NCBI GenBank assembly: GCA_041670885.1
Contig: JBAXYJ010000161.1
Location: 1-6,880 of the forward strand
DNA length: 6,880 bases
Origin: JAJBWD01 sp041670885
GTDB lineage: Bacteria; Bacillota; Clostridia; Clostridiales; Clostridiaceae
Direction: 5' to 3'
This document shows, one piece after another, positions 1 to 6,687 of the stretch. Each line of letters begins with the position of its first letter. Position 1 is the first letter of the stretch. The notes beneath the pieces were generated by a model. That model was given only the letters and a program-made list of their open reading frames with translations. It was not told where the DNA came from and made no database searches. Both the position numbers and the translations under genes were made by a program.

Positions 1-1
1 A

Positions 2-973
2 TTTATATTATTAACGGTAATATTTATAATTCTTCTATTATGCAGTATTTTTATAATGTTTAAATTGATAAACATAAATGTATTAAAACCAGTTATAGAG
101 CTGCAGAAGGATATGTCGAAAATTGCTGATGGTAAGCTGGATGTAAATGTGGATATTTCAAGTAAAAATGAAATAGGCGAATTAGCAGGGAATATTAACA
201 AGATGGTAGTTAATTTAAGACAGCATCAGCAAAAATTAGATGAAAACGAAAAAATGGTGGCATTGGGAAATCTGGTAGCTGGTGTTGCTCACGAAATAAA
301 TACTCCTTTAGGCATAGGAGTGACTACCTCTTCCTATATGCAGAAAATTAATAATCAAAGCAGAAAGGCTCTTGTTGAAGGAACATTTTCAAAAAAGGAC
401 CTTGTAAATTATATGGAGGACATGGATGAAAGTCTTAATCTGCTTGAAGATAATTTGGGAAGAGCTTCTGAAATAATACAAAGTTTCAAGAAGATAGCCG
501 TAGATGAAACAAATGAAACTCTGGAGGAATTTAATGTTAGCCAATACATTCATAACATAATTATAAGCTTGAAGCATGAATATAAAAAACATAATCATAG
601 TTTTAATATTCAGTGTGATGAAGAACTTACAATTAAAGGTTATCCCGGTATATTGGCTCAGATATTAACTAATTTTATTATGAATTCCATAATTCATGGT
701 TTTGCTGAAATAGAAAATGGGAATATAGAGATAATTGCTTTTAAGGAGAATAATATTTTTAACCTTCAATATTCAGACAATGGCTGTGGAATAAGCAAGG
801 AAAATATCAGTAAAATTTTCAATCCGTTTTTTACAACTAAAAAAAATGTTGGAGGAAGTGGATTGGGTTTAAATATTGTATATAATCTGGTGACAAAAAA
901 GTTAAATGGGTATATATCTGTTACCAGCATAGTAGGACAAGGTACAACTTTTGTTATAAAGATTCCAATTTAG
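2..973 (+). CDS. Membrane sensor histidine kinase, C-terminal part (HAMP-DHp-HATPase); 5' end outside window
   Basis: Sensor kinase that autophosphorylates on histidine and should pass the phosphate to the response regulator encoded next. The frame is open to the left edge. An ATG exists at 56, but the 18 codons before it encode a strongly hydrophobic helix in the same frame, so 56 is internal and the gene starts upstream. Visible order: end of a transmembrane helix (about nt 2-75), a HAMP linker (about nt 80-230, with KPVIEL and NEIGELAGNINKM), the phosphoacceptor helix with motif VAHEINTPLG (His codon 290-292), then the ATPase domain. That domain has an N-box Asn (codon 683-685, MNSIIHG), G1 box DNGCGI (nt 776 on), F-box FNPFFTTK, and G2 box GGSGLGL (nt 851-871). 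All catalytic boxes look intact. The AGVAHEINTPLGIGVT type of H-box is typical of kinases paired with DUF3369-HD-GYP regulators, which fits the next gene. The sensory domain is not in the window, so the ligand is unknown. Confidence 0.95.
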   Translation, partial: FILLTVIFIILLLCSIFIMFKLININVLKPVIELQKDMSKIADGKLDVNVDISSKNEIGELAGNINKMVVNLRQHQQKLDENEKMVALGNLVAGVAHEINTPLGIGVTTSSYMQKINNQSRKALVEGTFSKKDLVNYMEDMDESLNLLEDNLGRASEIIQSFKKIAVDETNETLEEFNVSQYIHNIIISLKHEYKKHNHSFNIQCDEELTIKGYPGILAQILTNFIMNSIIHGFAEIENGNIEIIAFKENNIFNLQYSDNGCGISKENISKIFNPFFTTKKNVGGSGLGLNIVYNLVTKKLNGYISVTSIVGQGTTFVIKIPI

Positions 974-977
974 GAGG
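972..977 (+). promoter_or_regulatory. Ribosome binding site overlapping the kinase stop codon
   Basis: AGGAGG lies 6 bases before the ATG at 984, and its first two bases are the last two bases of the kinase TAG stop (971-973). This fixes the regulator start and implies that the two proteins are translated from one message, probably coupled. Confidence 0.85.
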
Positions 978-983
978 CTGGTT

Positions 984-2585
984 ATGGCAAATAAAGATTT
1001 TGTTAATATTAATGAGGAGAACTTAAAAATTGACTTTTTAGATTCAGTAGTACCAAAAGCTGCTGAAGATATAGTCAGACCACATAATTTCTACAAGATT
1101 CTTATAGTAGATGATGAAGAGGAAGTTCATAAAATGACGAAGATGGTTTTGAAAAGTTTTGAGCTTGAAGGTGATAAACTTGAATTTTATGATACATATT
1201 CCTGTAAAGAAACTATAGAATTTTTGAACGAAAATAATGATATTGCAATAATACTTCTTGATGTAGTAATGGAGGATGATGAAGCAGGACTTAGGGTAGT
1301 TAAATATCTTCGGGAAAATTTGAAAAATAATATTACCCGTATTGTACTTCGAACCGGGCAGCCTGGCAAAGCACCTGAGAATAAGATAATAGTTGAATAT
1401 GAAATCGATGATTATAAATCTAAAACTGAATTAACAGTACAAAAATTGTTCAGTACAATGTATGTATGCCTTCGTGCACATAAAAATATTAAAAGTTTAA
1501 ATAGACAAAAGCTTGGCTTAAACAAAATTATTAATGCATCTCAGGATTTATTTAAATATCATTCTTTTACTGAATTCATTAATGGTATGCTCATACAGGT
1601 AATGTCCTTATATGATATTGAGGGTGATTCTATTTATGTAAGAGATGAAGATAGAAACTTTGATGGAATGGCCTTTGTTCAAATTATGGATTCAGCAAAG
1701 ATATTAGCAGCAACCGGAAAATATGAACACTTAATTGGAGAAACTCTTAATATTGACAATTGTCATGAAGATATAAAGAAAATTGTAAAACAAATTCAAG
1801 AAAGCAAGGAAGACGGATTATTGCTGCGTCAAGGTGATTTTATAGCAATTTATAAGCAGAGCAAAGATAAACTAATTAAAAATTATATTATTTTAGAGAC
1901 AAAATTAAATTCAGATAATATTGATATAATTAAAATATTTTTGAATAACTTTTCACTGGCTATTGATAATTTTATGATTAACAAGAATATAAGAGAGACT
2001 CAAAATGAAATTATCTATAGAATCACTGAGATTGTGGAAAATAGAAATAACTCTACAGGAGCTCATTCCCGCAGGGTTTCAGAGATAACAAGAGTATTAG
2101 CTGAAAAGATGGGCTATAGTGAGGAGGAGGGTGAAACTATATCCAAGGCAAGTGTGTTACATGACATAGGGAAAATTGGAATAGGGGATAATATATTATT
2201 AAAACCCGGAAAACTTACAATAGAAGAATTTGAGAAAATAAAAAAACATACAACTGTAGGCTATAATATTTTAAAAGATTCAAAATTACCAATGCTTAAA
2301 ATTGCAGCAGATATAGCCCATTATCATCATGAAAGATATTATGGAAAGGGTTATCCAGAAGGTAAAAAAGGCGGGGAGATACCAAAAGCCTGTGAAATTG
2401 TACAAGTAGCAGATGTATTTGAAGCCCTTGGTTCAAGACGCTGCTATAAAGAACCCTGGAGCAGAGAAAGAATAATTCAGTATTATAAAGAAAATAGCGG
2501 AACCCAATTTGCACCGGATGTGGTTGAAGCCTTATTGAAAAATGAAGAGGAAGTTTTTAATGTATTACTTGCATTCCCTCATTAA
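984..2585 (+). CDS. Response regulator with receiver, DUF3369 and HD-GYP domains (probable c-di-GMP phosphodiesterase)
   Basis: Cytoplasmic two-component regulator of 533 residues whose output is an enzyme rather than a DNA-binding domain. The receiver (about 37-165) has the acidic pair D43-D44, phosphoacceptor D93 in LLDVVM, T124 and conserved lysine K147. Residues about 175-345 match the DUF3369 region, thought to be a GAF-like sensory or linker module. The HD-GYP domain (about 345-515) has H361, HD at 393-394 in LHDIGKIGI, H422, HHE at 448-450, GYP at 456-458 and D477. These cover the usual metal ligands and the signature loop, so c-di-GMP hydrolysis to pGpG or GMP is expected from the family. 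The usual DxFDALTSxRPY stretch reads DVFEALGSRRCY here; the D-to-E change is conservative and its effect is unknown. The gene starts 10 bases after the kinase stop and is followed 18 bases later by a lipoprotein gene, forming an apparent operon. Confidence 0.95.
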   Translation: MANKDFVNINEENLKIDFLDSVVPKAAEDIVRPHNFYKILIVDDEEEVHKMTKMVLKSFELEGDKLEFYDTYSCKETIEFLNENNDIAIILLDVVMEDDEAGLRVVKYLRENLKNNITRIVLRTGQPGKAPENKIIVEYEIDDYKSKTELTVQKLFSTMYVCLRAHKNIKSLNRQKLGLNKIINASQDLFKYHSFTEFINGMLIQVMSLYDIEGDSIYVRDEDRNFDGMAFVQIMDSAKILAATGKYEHLIGETLNIDNCHEDIKKIVKQIQESKEDGLLLRQGDFIAIYKQSKDKLIKNYIILETKLNSDNIDIIKIFLNNFSLAIDNFMINKNIRETQNEIIYRITEIVENRNNSTGAHSRRVSEITRVLAEKMGYSEEEGETISKASVLHDIGKIGIGDNILLKPGKLTIEEFEKIKKHTTVGYNILKDSKLPMLKIAADIAHYHHERYYGKGYPEGKKGGEIPKACEIVQVADVFEALGSRRCYKEPWSRERIIQYYKENSGTQFAPDVVEALLKNEEEVFNVLLAFPH

Positions 2586-2590
2586 ATATT

Positions 2591-2597
2591 GGAGGTG
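2591..2597 (+). promoter_or_regulatory. Ribosome binding site that sets a TTG start
   Basis: GGAGGTG sits 5 bases after the regulator stop and 6-8 bases before the TTG at 2604. A TTG at 2589 is in the same frame, but it overlaps this site, so the shorter protein starting at 2604 is preferred. Confidence 0.75.
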
Positions 2598-2603
2598 GTA
2601 TAT

Positions 2604-3947
2604 TTGAAAAGAACAACTAAGGTTATATGTTTAGTATTGACCTTTTTCATTGTTGTAACTTTATCCGGCTGCAGCAAAAATCAAAATATAGTTACAATAA
2701 AATATGCCGCCTGGAATTTAGATATAAAAGAGAATAATAGTGTAGAAAGGCAAATGATAGATGCCTTTAATAAAAATCATGCTAATATTAAAGTTGAAAT
2801 AGATGAAAGCTTCGTGAAAAACTACGATGCTGCTATTAATGAAGCAGCTAAAAATAAGGCATTACCGGATATATTTATGTATGCAAGTAATCCACAAGCA
2901 GATACAAATGGCTGGTGTGCAGACATTACAAATATTGTTAGTGAAGATAGTGAATGGGAGAACATACCTAAAGCTTTAAAAGAGGCAGTTCAAATAAAGG
3001 GCAAGGTTATTGCTGTACCTACAAGTATGTATTTAGATGGTTATTTTTATAATGAAGATCTTTTTATAAAACAGAAGGTAAATTTACCAAGCAGTAATTT
3101 ATCTGTGAATGAGTTTAAAACTATTGTAGAGAAAATGACAAATATTAATAATGGCAGCATTGGACTAGCTGATGAAAGCAGTATTATTGATTGGTACCCG
3201 GCTGCAGTTAATAAGGAATTTGGCTGGTATACCTGGGATGGAGGGAAATTCAATCTTAATTCAAGTGAATTTAAAGCAGGAGTAAATTTAGCAAAAACTA
3301 TTTATACTAGTAAACAGACCTATGCTAATCTTTCCAAGCAGGATAAGAAAAAACTGCAGGGAAATAATGATTGGGAAGCTTGGAACGCAGGAACTGTGGC
3401 TTTGAAGTTTGATGGATCCTGGGTCTCAGGGGATTATTCAAAACTTCCTTTCAAGGTAGGTTTTACTGGAATTCCAGGAAGTCGTACTTGTATTGTACCC
3501 GACTTTCTTATCATATCAAAGGATTCCAAACACCCTAGAGAAGCCTACGAATTTGCTAAGTATATGTCTGCATATTCCTTAGAAGGCTTTACTAAACGCA
3601 TGGAGATATCCCAAAAGGATAATACAATAGTATCTTCCTTACCTATGGTTAAAGATAAAAAAATTATTAATGACTATTTCTCAAATATTAAAATTGAAGG
3701 CCTAAAAACAGAGTATAATAGAATCGAAAATGATAATTATATTGAGGGAGTCAAAATTTTACCGGGATATGCTCAGGCTCGCTGGAATTATATAACAAAT
3801 ATAAAAATTGGAAACAAAGATGCAAAAATAGGTGATATTTTAACAAATACTTATAGAGGTAATATGAAAATAGAAGATATTGCAGCACAACTTAATTTAA
3901 ACGCTAATGAATCTATTCAACTTTTCCCAAGGCAATCTGAAAATTGA
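2604..3947 (+). CDS. Extracellular solute-binding lipoprotein, ABC family 1 type
   Basis: Predicted lipid-anchored binding protein of 447 residues, held on the outer face of the membrane. The TTG at 2604 gives an N-terminus MKRTTK, a hydrophobic segment and the lipobox LSGC with Cys23 (codon 2670-2672), a classic type II signal peptide. The mature part resembles family 1 (maltose/oligosaccharide-type) solute-binding proteins. It opens with a TIKYAAWN strand, then has a PDIFMYAS segment, an AVPTSMYLDGYFYNEDLF hinge region, a WEAWNAGTVALKFDGSW motif, and an SKHPREAYEFAKYM helix that is common in the family. Length is normal. No permease or ATPase gene is next to it. Instead it ends the kinase/HD-GYP regulator operon, which suggests it may present a ligand to the sensor kinase rather than feed a transporter. 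That role is inference; it could still serve a transporter encoded elsewhere. The ligand cannot be read from the sequence. Confidence 0.88.
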   Translation: MKRTTKVICLVLTFFIVVTLSGCSKNQNIVTIKYAAWNLDIKENNSVERQMIDAFNKNHANIKVEIDESFVKNYDAAINEAAKNKALPDIFMYASNPQADTNGWCADITNIVSEDSEWENIPKALKEAVQIKGKVIAVPTSMYLDGYFYNEDLFIKQKVNLPSSNLSVNEFKTIVEKMTNINNGSIGLADESSIIDWYPAAVNKEFGWYTWDGGKFNLNSSEFKAGVNLAKTIYTSKQTYANLSKQDKKKLQGNNDWEAWNAGTVALKFDGSWVSGDYSKLPFKVGFTGIPGSRTCIVPDFLIISKDSKHPREAYEFAKYMSAYSLEGFTKRMEISQKDNTIVSSLPMVKDKKIINDYFSNIKIEGLKTEYNRIENDNYIEGVKILPGYAQARWNYITNIKIGNKDAKIGDILTNTYRGNMKIEDIAAQLNLNANESIQLFPRQSEN

Positions 3948-4110
3948 TTTGGGACGGTTCTAAAATATTTTATATAAATGAATATTGTACTTTAGTCCTA
4001 GTAAGATTAGTAGCTAAAAATAAAAATTACTACAAGAGTTTTCTCCCATAGTAATTTCCATAAAATTAATCATATATACTCTAATTTAAACAATCTGTGT
4101 AAATTATCTG
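3948..4110. other. Intergenic region between convergent units
   Basis: 163 bases with no gene. It holds a strong minus-strand terminator (annotated separately). A weaker + strand inverted repeat (TTTAG 3991-3995 with CTAAA 4014-4018) is followed by A-rich rather than T-rich sequence. No convincing intrinsic terminator for the + strand lipoprotein operon was seen here. Confidence 0.6.
4016..4057 (-). terminator. Intrinsic terminator of the GGDEF/HD-GYP gene
   Basis: Read on the minus strand, AAATTACTA (4057-4049) pairs perfectly with TAGTAATTT (4032-4024). The stem continues inward through U-G and G-U wobbles to GAG-AAAA-CTC, giving about 15 continuous pairs around an AAAA tetraloop. It is followed by TTATTTTT (4023-4016). 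It lies 53 bases after the stop at 4111. On the + strand the wobble pairs become mismatches and no T-run follows, so it mainly serves the minus-strand gene. Confidence 0.8.
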
Positions 4111-5799
4111 CTAAATTTCAAGATTATCCTTATTTTCTTTAATAGCTTCAATGAAAGCAGCTGCAATTTCCGGGTCAAACTGACTTCCTCTGCATTTTTT
4201 AAGCTCTTCAATAGCTTCCAGATAGGTTTTCCTTTTATTGTATGGCCTGTTTGAAGTCATAGCATCGAAACTGTCTACTACAGTTAATGCTCTTGCCAGA
4301 TAAGGTATGTCCTCTCCTTTTAGATTTGCGGGGTATCCTTTTCCGTCATATCTTTCATGATGGTGCAGTATCATAGGAATTAAATTATTAAGTGATTTAA
4401 CAGGCTTTATAATTTCCACCCCATCTGCAGAATGCTGCTTTAAAATCTCCCATTCTTCTTTTGTTAAAGGCATTTTTTTAAGTAATACATCTTTAGATAT
4501 ATTTATTTTGCCTATATCATGCATGTAAGCACCATAAATAAAGTTTTTCTTATCTTCTTCACTTAGCTTAAGCTTACTCGCCAGCAGTTTGCAGTAAAAC
4601 ACAACTCTTTCAACATGCCCATAGGTGTATCTGTCTTTTGCATTAATTACACTTATTAAAGTTTTTATTGATGTAACCAAATCAATATGTTCTTCATCTA
4701 TATCTTTCTTTAATTCATCAAGAATAGAAGTATAGGTTTCTATTCTGTTTTTATTGAAAAACTTTGCTCTGTATAGTGCATCATCGGCACTTTTTATAAG
4801 TTCAACATCATTTTTTGCTTTATTCGGATATACAGAAATTCCTATTGAAACAGTAATTTTACCGTTAGGCTGATTCTCCTCGCCCTCAAAATAGGTTTCT
4901 TCTACATTTTTTCTTATATTTTCTGCTATTATAATTGCATCTTTCTCTGATGTATCCGGTAAAAGTATAGCAAATTCTTCTCCGCCATACCTTGCCACTA
5001 TATCATCTTTTCCTCCGGAATTTTTAAGCAGACCTCCGATAATTCTCAGCACCTTGTCTCCGCTTTGATGACCATAAAGATCATTATAATTTTTAAAATA
5101 ATCAATATCTATAAATATCATTGAAATAGAAGTCATATTCTTTTCACAAGATATAATTTTTTCTTTTAAAGCGTCGTGAAAGAACCTGTGATTATATAGT
5201 CCGGTGAGACCATCCTCATTTGCCAGATTCTTAAGTTCCTCAATATGTTCATTAGCAATTTTTACGTAAAAACCTAATGGCCAGGCAGTAAGTATAAAAA
5301 TACCCGCCATAATCAAATCATTTTGAAAATACTGATTTACAGCTGAATTTGGTGCATAATAAAGGTCCATTGCTAAAATACAAAAGGAAGAGAAACAGGC
5401 TATAATCATTCCCTGCTTCATACCGGACTGTATTGTAGTCGTAATTATAATAAATAAAAATAGGAACTTAAATTCACTTGTATGAGCGCCTGAGACGAGT
5501 ATAACTATAAAAAATATTAAAACGATTATAAAGTTTTCTGCTGTTTGTACATAGTGAATATTCTTCTTGCTGATTTTATTAACTGCAGTAAATGCCCAGG
5601 TACAGTAAATTAAAGTCAATATTAAAATTGACGAAATAATTATTTCTATATAAAATAAATTATTTGGTTCAGGAATAATTTTGTTAATATTTAAAAAGTA
5701 TTCCCAAAATCCCATACCAGAGAATAATAATGAAGATAATTTTACTACTGAAAGAATATCATTTATTTGTTTTGTCTTATTTGATCCAATTTTATTCAT
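4111..5799 (-). CDS. Membrane-anchored GGDEF and HD-GYP protein (diguanylate cyclase / c-di-GMP phosphodiesterase)
   Basis: Bifunctional-looking c-di-GMP enzyme of 562 residues. The N-terminus (about 15-180) has several hydrophobic stretches (about 20-36, 48-73, 88-104, 110-122, 128-148 and 161-180), so it is an integral membrane sensor with no recognised ligand domain. The GGDEF domain (about 190-355) has DGLTGLYNHR, metal-binding D231 in IDIDYFKNYND, GHQSGD (243-248) and active-site GGEEF (272-276), a known active variant. The inhibitory RxxD position reads GKDD (263-266), so the canonical product-binding I-site is absent. The HD-GYP domain (about 375-555) has H395, HD at 427-428 in MHDIGK, H456, HHE at 480-482, GYP at 488-490 and D509, all intact. 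The ATG at 5799 is the first start after an in-frame TAG only 12 bases upstream. Its ribosome site is weak (GGTAGTGAGAAG directly before ATG). The gene lies 97 bases downstream of agrD on the same strand. Which activity dominates cannot be told from sequence. Confidence 0.95.
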   Translation of the reverse strand: MNKIGSNKTKQINDILSVVKLSSLLFSGMGFWEYFLNINKIIPEPNNLFYIEIIISSILILTLIYCTWAFTAVNKISKKNIHYVQTAENFIIVLIFFIVILVSGAHTSEFKFLFLFIIITTTIQSGMKQGMIIACFSSFCILAMDLYYAPNSAVNQYFQNDLIMAGIFILTAWPLGFYVKIANEHIEELKNLANEDGLTGLYNHRFFHDALKEKIISCEKNMTSISMIFIDIDYFKNYNDLYGHQSGDKVLRIIGGLLKNSGGKDDIVARYGGEEFAILLPDTSEKDAIIIAENIRKNVEETYFEGEENQPNGKITVSIGISVYPNKAKNDVELIKSADDALYRAKFFNKNRIETYTSILDELKKDIDEEHIDLVTSIKTLISVINAKDRYTYGHVERVVFYCKLLASKLKLSEEDKKNFIYGAYMHDIGKINISKDVLLKKMPLTKEEWEILKQHSADGVEIIKPVKSLNNLIPMILHHHERYDGKGYPANLKGEDIPYLARALTVVDSFDAMTSNRPYNKRKTYLEAIEELKKCRGSQFDPEIAAAFIEAIKENKDNLEI

Positions 5800-5850
5800 C
5801 TTCTCACTACCCTAATCATTTGTTCATTTTTTAACTAATTAAATGCAAAG

Positions 5851-5881
5851 TGCTTAAGATCGTCAAAAGCGACCTTAAGCA
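5851..5881 (-). terminator. Stable hairpin after agrD (possible weak or leaky terminator)
   Basis: In the minus-strand RNA, TGCTTAAGGTCG (5881-5870) pairs with CGATCTTAAGCA (5862-5851) as 12 continuous pairs including one G-U, around a 7-base loop. In the + strand RNA the G-U becomes an A-C mismatch, which suggests the minus-strand (agr) transcript is the functional one. However, it is followed in the agr direction by CTTTGCATTTAATT rather than a clean U-run. The six-T run (5882-5887) is on the + strand side. It could end the agr message, allow partial read-through to the GGDEF gene, or stop antisense transcription on the + strand. Confidence 0.55.
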
Positions 5882-5896
5882 TTTTTTACCTAAAGC

Positions 5897-6022
5897 CTAC
5901 TCTTCTCTTAAGCATTTAGGCTCTTCTGGCTGATATATAAGCCAGAAACATGCGGATGAAGCAACAGTAGCTGCAACAAGAGTTGTAACGGCTGCAACTA
6001 ATGTAAATAACTTCTTTTTCAT
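5897..6022 (-). CDS. agrD: AgrD-type cyclic lactone autoinducer prepeptide
   Basis: A 41-codon gene for a quorum-sensing pro-peptide. It has the three-part AgrD architecture. Residues 1-21 (MKKKLFTLVAAVTTLVAATV and on) form a positively charged, amphipathic membrane-targeting leader. The core is SSACFWLIY, and the tail QPEEPKCLREE carries the conserved PEEPK motif and acidic end that AgrB needs for cleavage. By alignment with clostridial AgrD (core Cys-x-Trp-x-x before H/Y-QPEEP), the signal should be a five-residue thiolactone ring Cys25-Phe-Trp-Leu-Ile29, with or without a short SA tail. The tail has Cys37 where clostridial relatives usually have Ser. An AGGAGG site lies 10 bases upstream (6038-6033), inside the end of agrB, and the ATG starts one base after the agrB stop, so the two are translationally coupled. 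The exact N-terminal trim of the mature peptide is not predictable. Confidence 0.93.
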   Translation of the reverse strand: MKKKLFTLVAAVTTLVAATVASSACFWLIYQPEEPKCLREE

Positions 6023-6023
6023 A

Positions 6024-6686
6024 TTATTTTCGCCTCCTTATAAAATTTAAAAATTTATGAATAAAAGTATCTATTTGCTGTATTGTTATATGCCCACCAT
6101 GGGTAAGCGTAAAACTTTGCCATATTGAACCTCCATAGATGCATAGAGAATAAGTTAAAAATCTTATCTCACCAGTATGGAGATACATAATACTGCTTAG
6201 TAATACAATTACCACATAGACCCATAAAATGAATATAGATGCTTTTTTCATTCTTTGTCTCTTCTTTATGGTTTTTATAGGCTTAGCAGCACTATCCACT
6301 GGACATAATTTATATATTATGTAGTAAGACCATGAGAAGGATAGTAAACCTAAAATTATAACTATTTTAAAGCTTATTAATGGGGTAATTATAAAAACTA
6401 TTAATAAAGCTTGTCCTACAGCTACCACTGCGCTGACAACCGCACAAATTCCTGGTGAGCTAGCGTGGATACCTCCTGAGTATTTTCTAAGTATAATTAT
6501 GGTAAAGGAAACTATTAAAGTCTCGGTTAGAACACCAAATGAATATCCTGTTATGACTGTAACAGCTATGGAAAGCAATGTTTGTAATATGGCAAATGTA
6601 CCATAGGCAATTACCTCTTTGCCATCTTTATCAAGACCTAGCTCTGAACCTATTTTTTCTGCAATATTATTCGTTAATTTTTCCAT
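6024..6686 (-). CDS. agrB: AgrB family peptide-processing membrane endopeptidase
   Basis: Integral membrane cysteine protease of 220 residues that cuts the AgrD C-terminal tail, forms the thiolactone ring and takes part in its export. The catalytic pair is visible as H74 in KYSGGIHA and C81 in SPGICA. The seven-residue spacing equals that of the His/Cys pair in staphylococcal AgrB, within the family signature RKxxGGxHA-x5-C. Hydrophobic segments lie near 31-47, 50-66, 82-104, 106-128, 150-167 and 174-192, with a basic cytoplasmic loop KPIKTIKKRQRMKK (139-152). Length is typical. The ATG at 6686 follows the stop of the upstream partial gene by one base and has only a weak ribosome site (AAAGAG), which suggests coupling to that gene. 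agrD follows one base after its stop. No agrC or agrA lies downstream. Confidence 0.95.
   Translation of the reverse strand: MEKLTNNIAEKIGSELGLDKDGKEVIAYGTFAILQTLLSIAVTVITGYSFGVLTETLIVSFTIIILRKYSGGIHASSPGICAVVSAVVAVGQALLIVFIITPLISFKIVIILGLLSFSWSYYIIYKLCPVDSAAKPIKTIKKRQRMKKASIFILWVYVVIVLLSSIMYLHTGEIRFLTYSLCIYGGSIWQSFTLTHGGHITIQQIDTFIHKFLNFIRRRK
6033..6038 (-). promoter_or_regulatory. agrD ribosome binding site inside the agrB 3' end
   Basis: AGGAGG on the minus strand, 10 bases before the agrD ATG (6022). The same bases help encode the basic RRRK end of AgrB, so agrD translation can be initiated or boosted as ribosomes finish agrB. Confidence 0.8.
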
Positions 6687-6687
6687 A

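Noticed and set aside
389..598. Minus-strand open frame of 69 codons opposite the histidine kinase.
   Set aside because: Lies fully within a kinase frame with intact motifs; hydrophobic composition is the expected complement of AT-rich coding DNA, with no ribosome site or family resemblance.
1187..1369. Minus-strand open frame opposite the receiver domain.
   Set aside because: Shadow of the receiver coding sequence; low-complexity serine/isoleucine composition and no recognisable product.
2296..2514. Minus-strand open frame of 72 codons opposite the HD-GYP domain of the response regulator.
   Set aside because: Overlaps highly conserved HD-GYP residues on the other strand; no ribosome site or family resemblance.
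3047..3253. Minus-strand open frame opposite the solute-binding lipoprotein gene.
   Set aside because: Shadow of a well supported coding frame; no independent support.
3950..3964. TTGGGACGGTTCT sequence just after the lipoprotein gene, resembling the GGGGACGGTTC motif seen in repeats tied to Y1/REP-type transposases in Firmicutes.
   Set aside because: Single short copy, with no matching second end, no repeat partner and no transposase in the window; too short to call a mobile-element remnant.
3948..4110. Looked for a c-di-GMP riboswitch given the gene content.
   Set aside because: No GEMM-type conserved core or tetraloop-receptor pattern was seen here or in the 5800-5896 gap; the leader of the + operon is outside the window.
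5812..5850. Possible promoter for the GGDEF/HD-GYP gene on the minus strand (TTGCAT as a -35 candidate).
   Set aside because: No acceptable -10 hexamer at normal spacing; the region is AT-rich enough to give such matches by chance.
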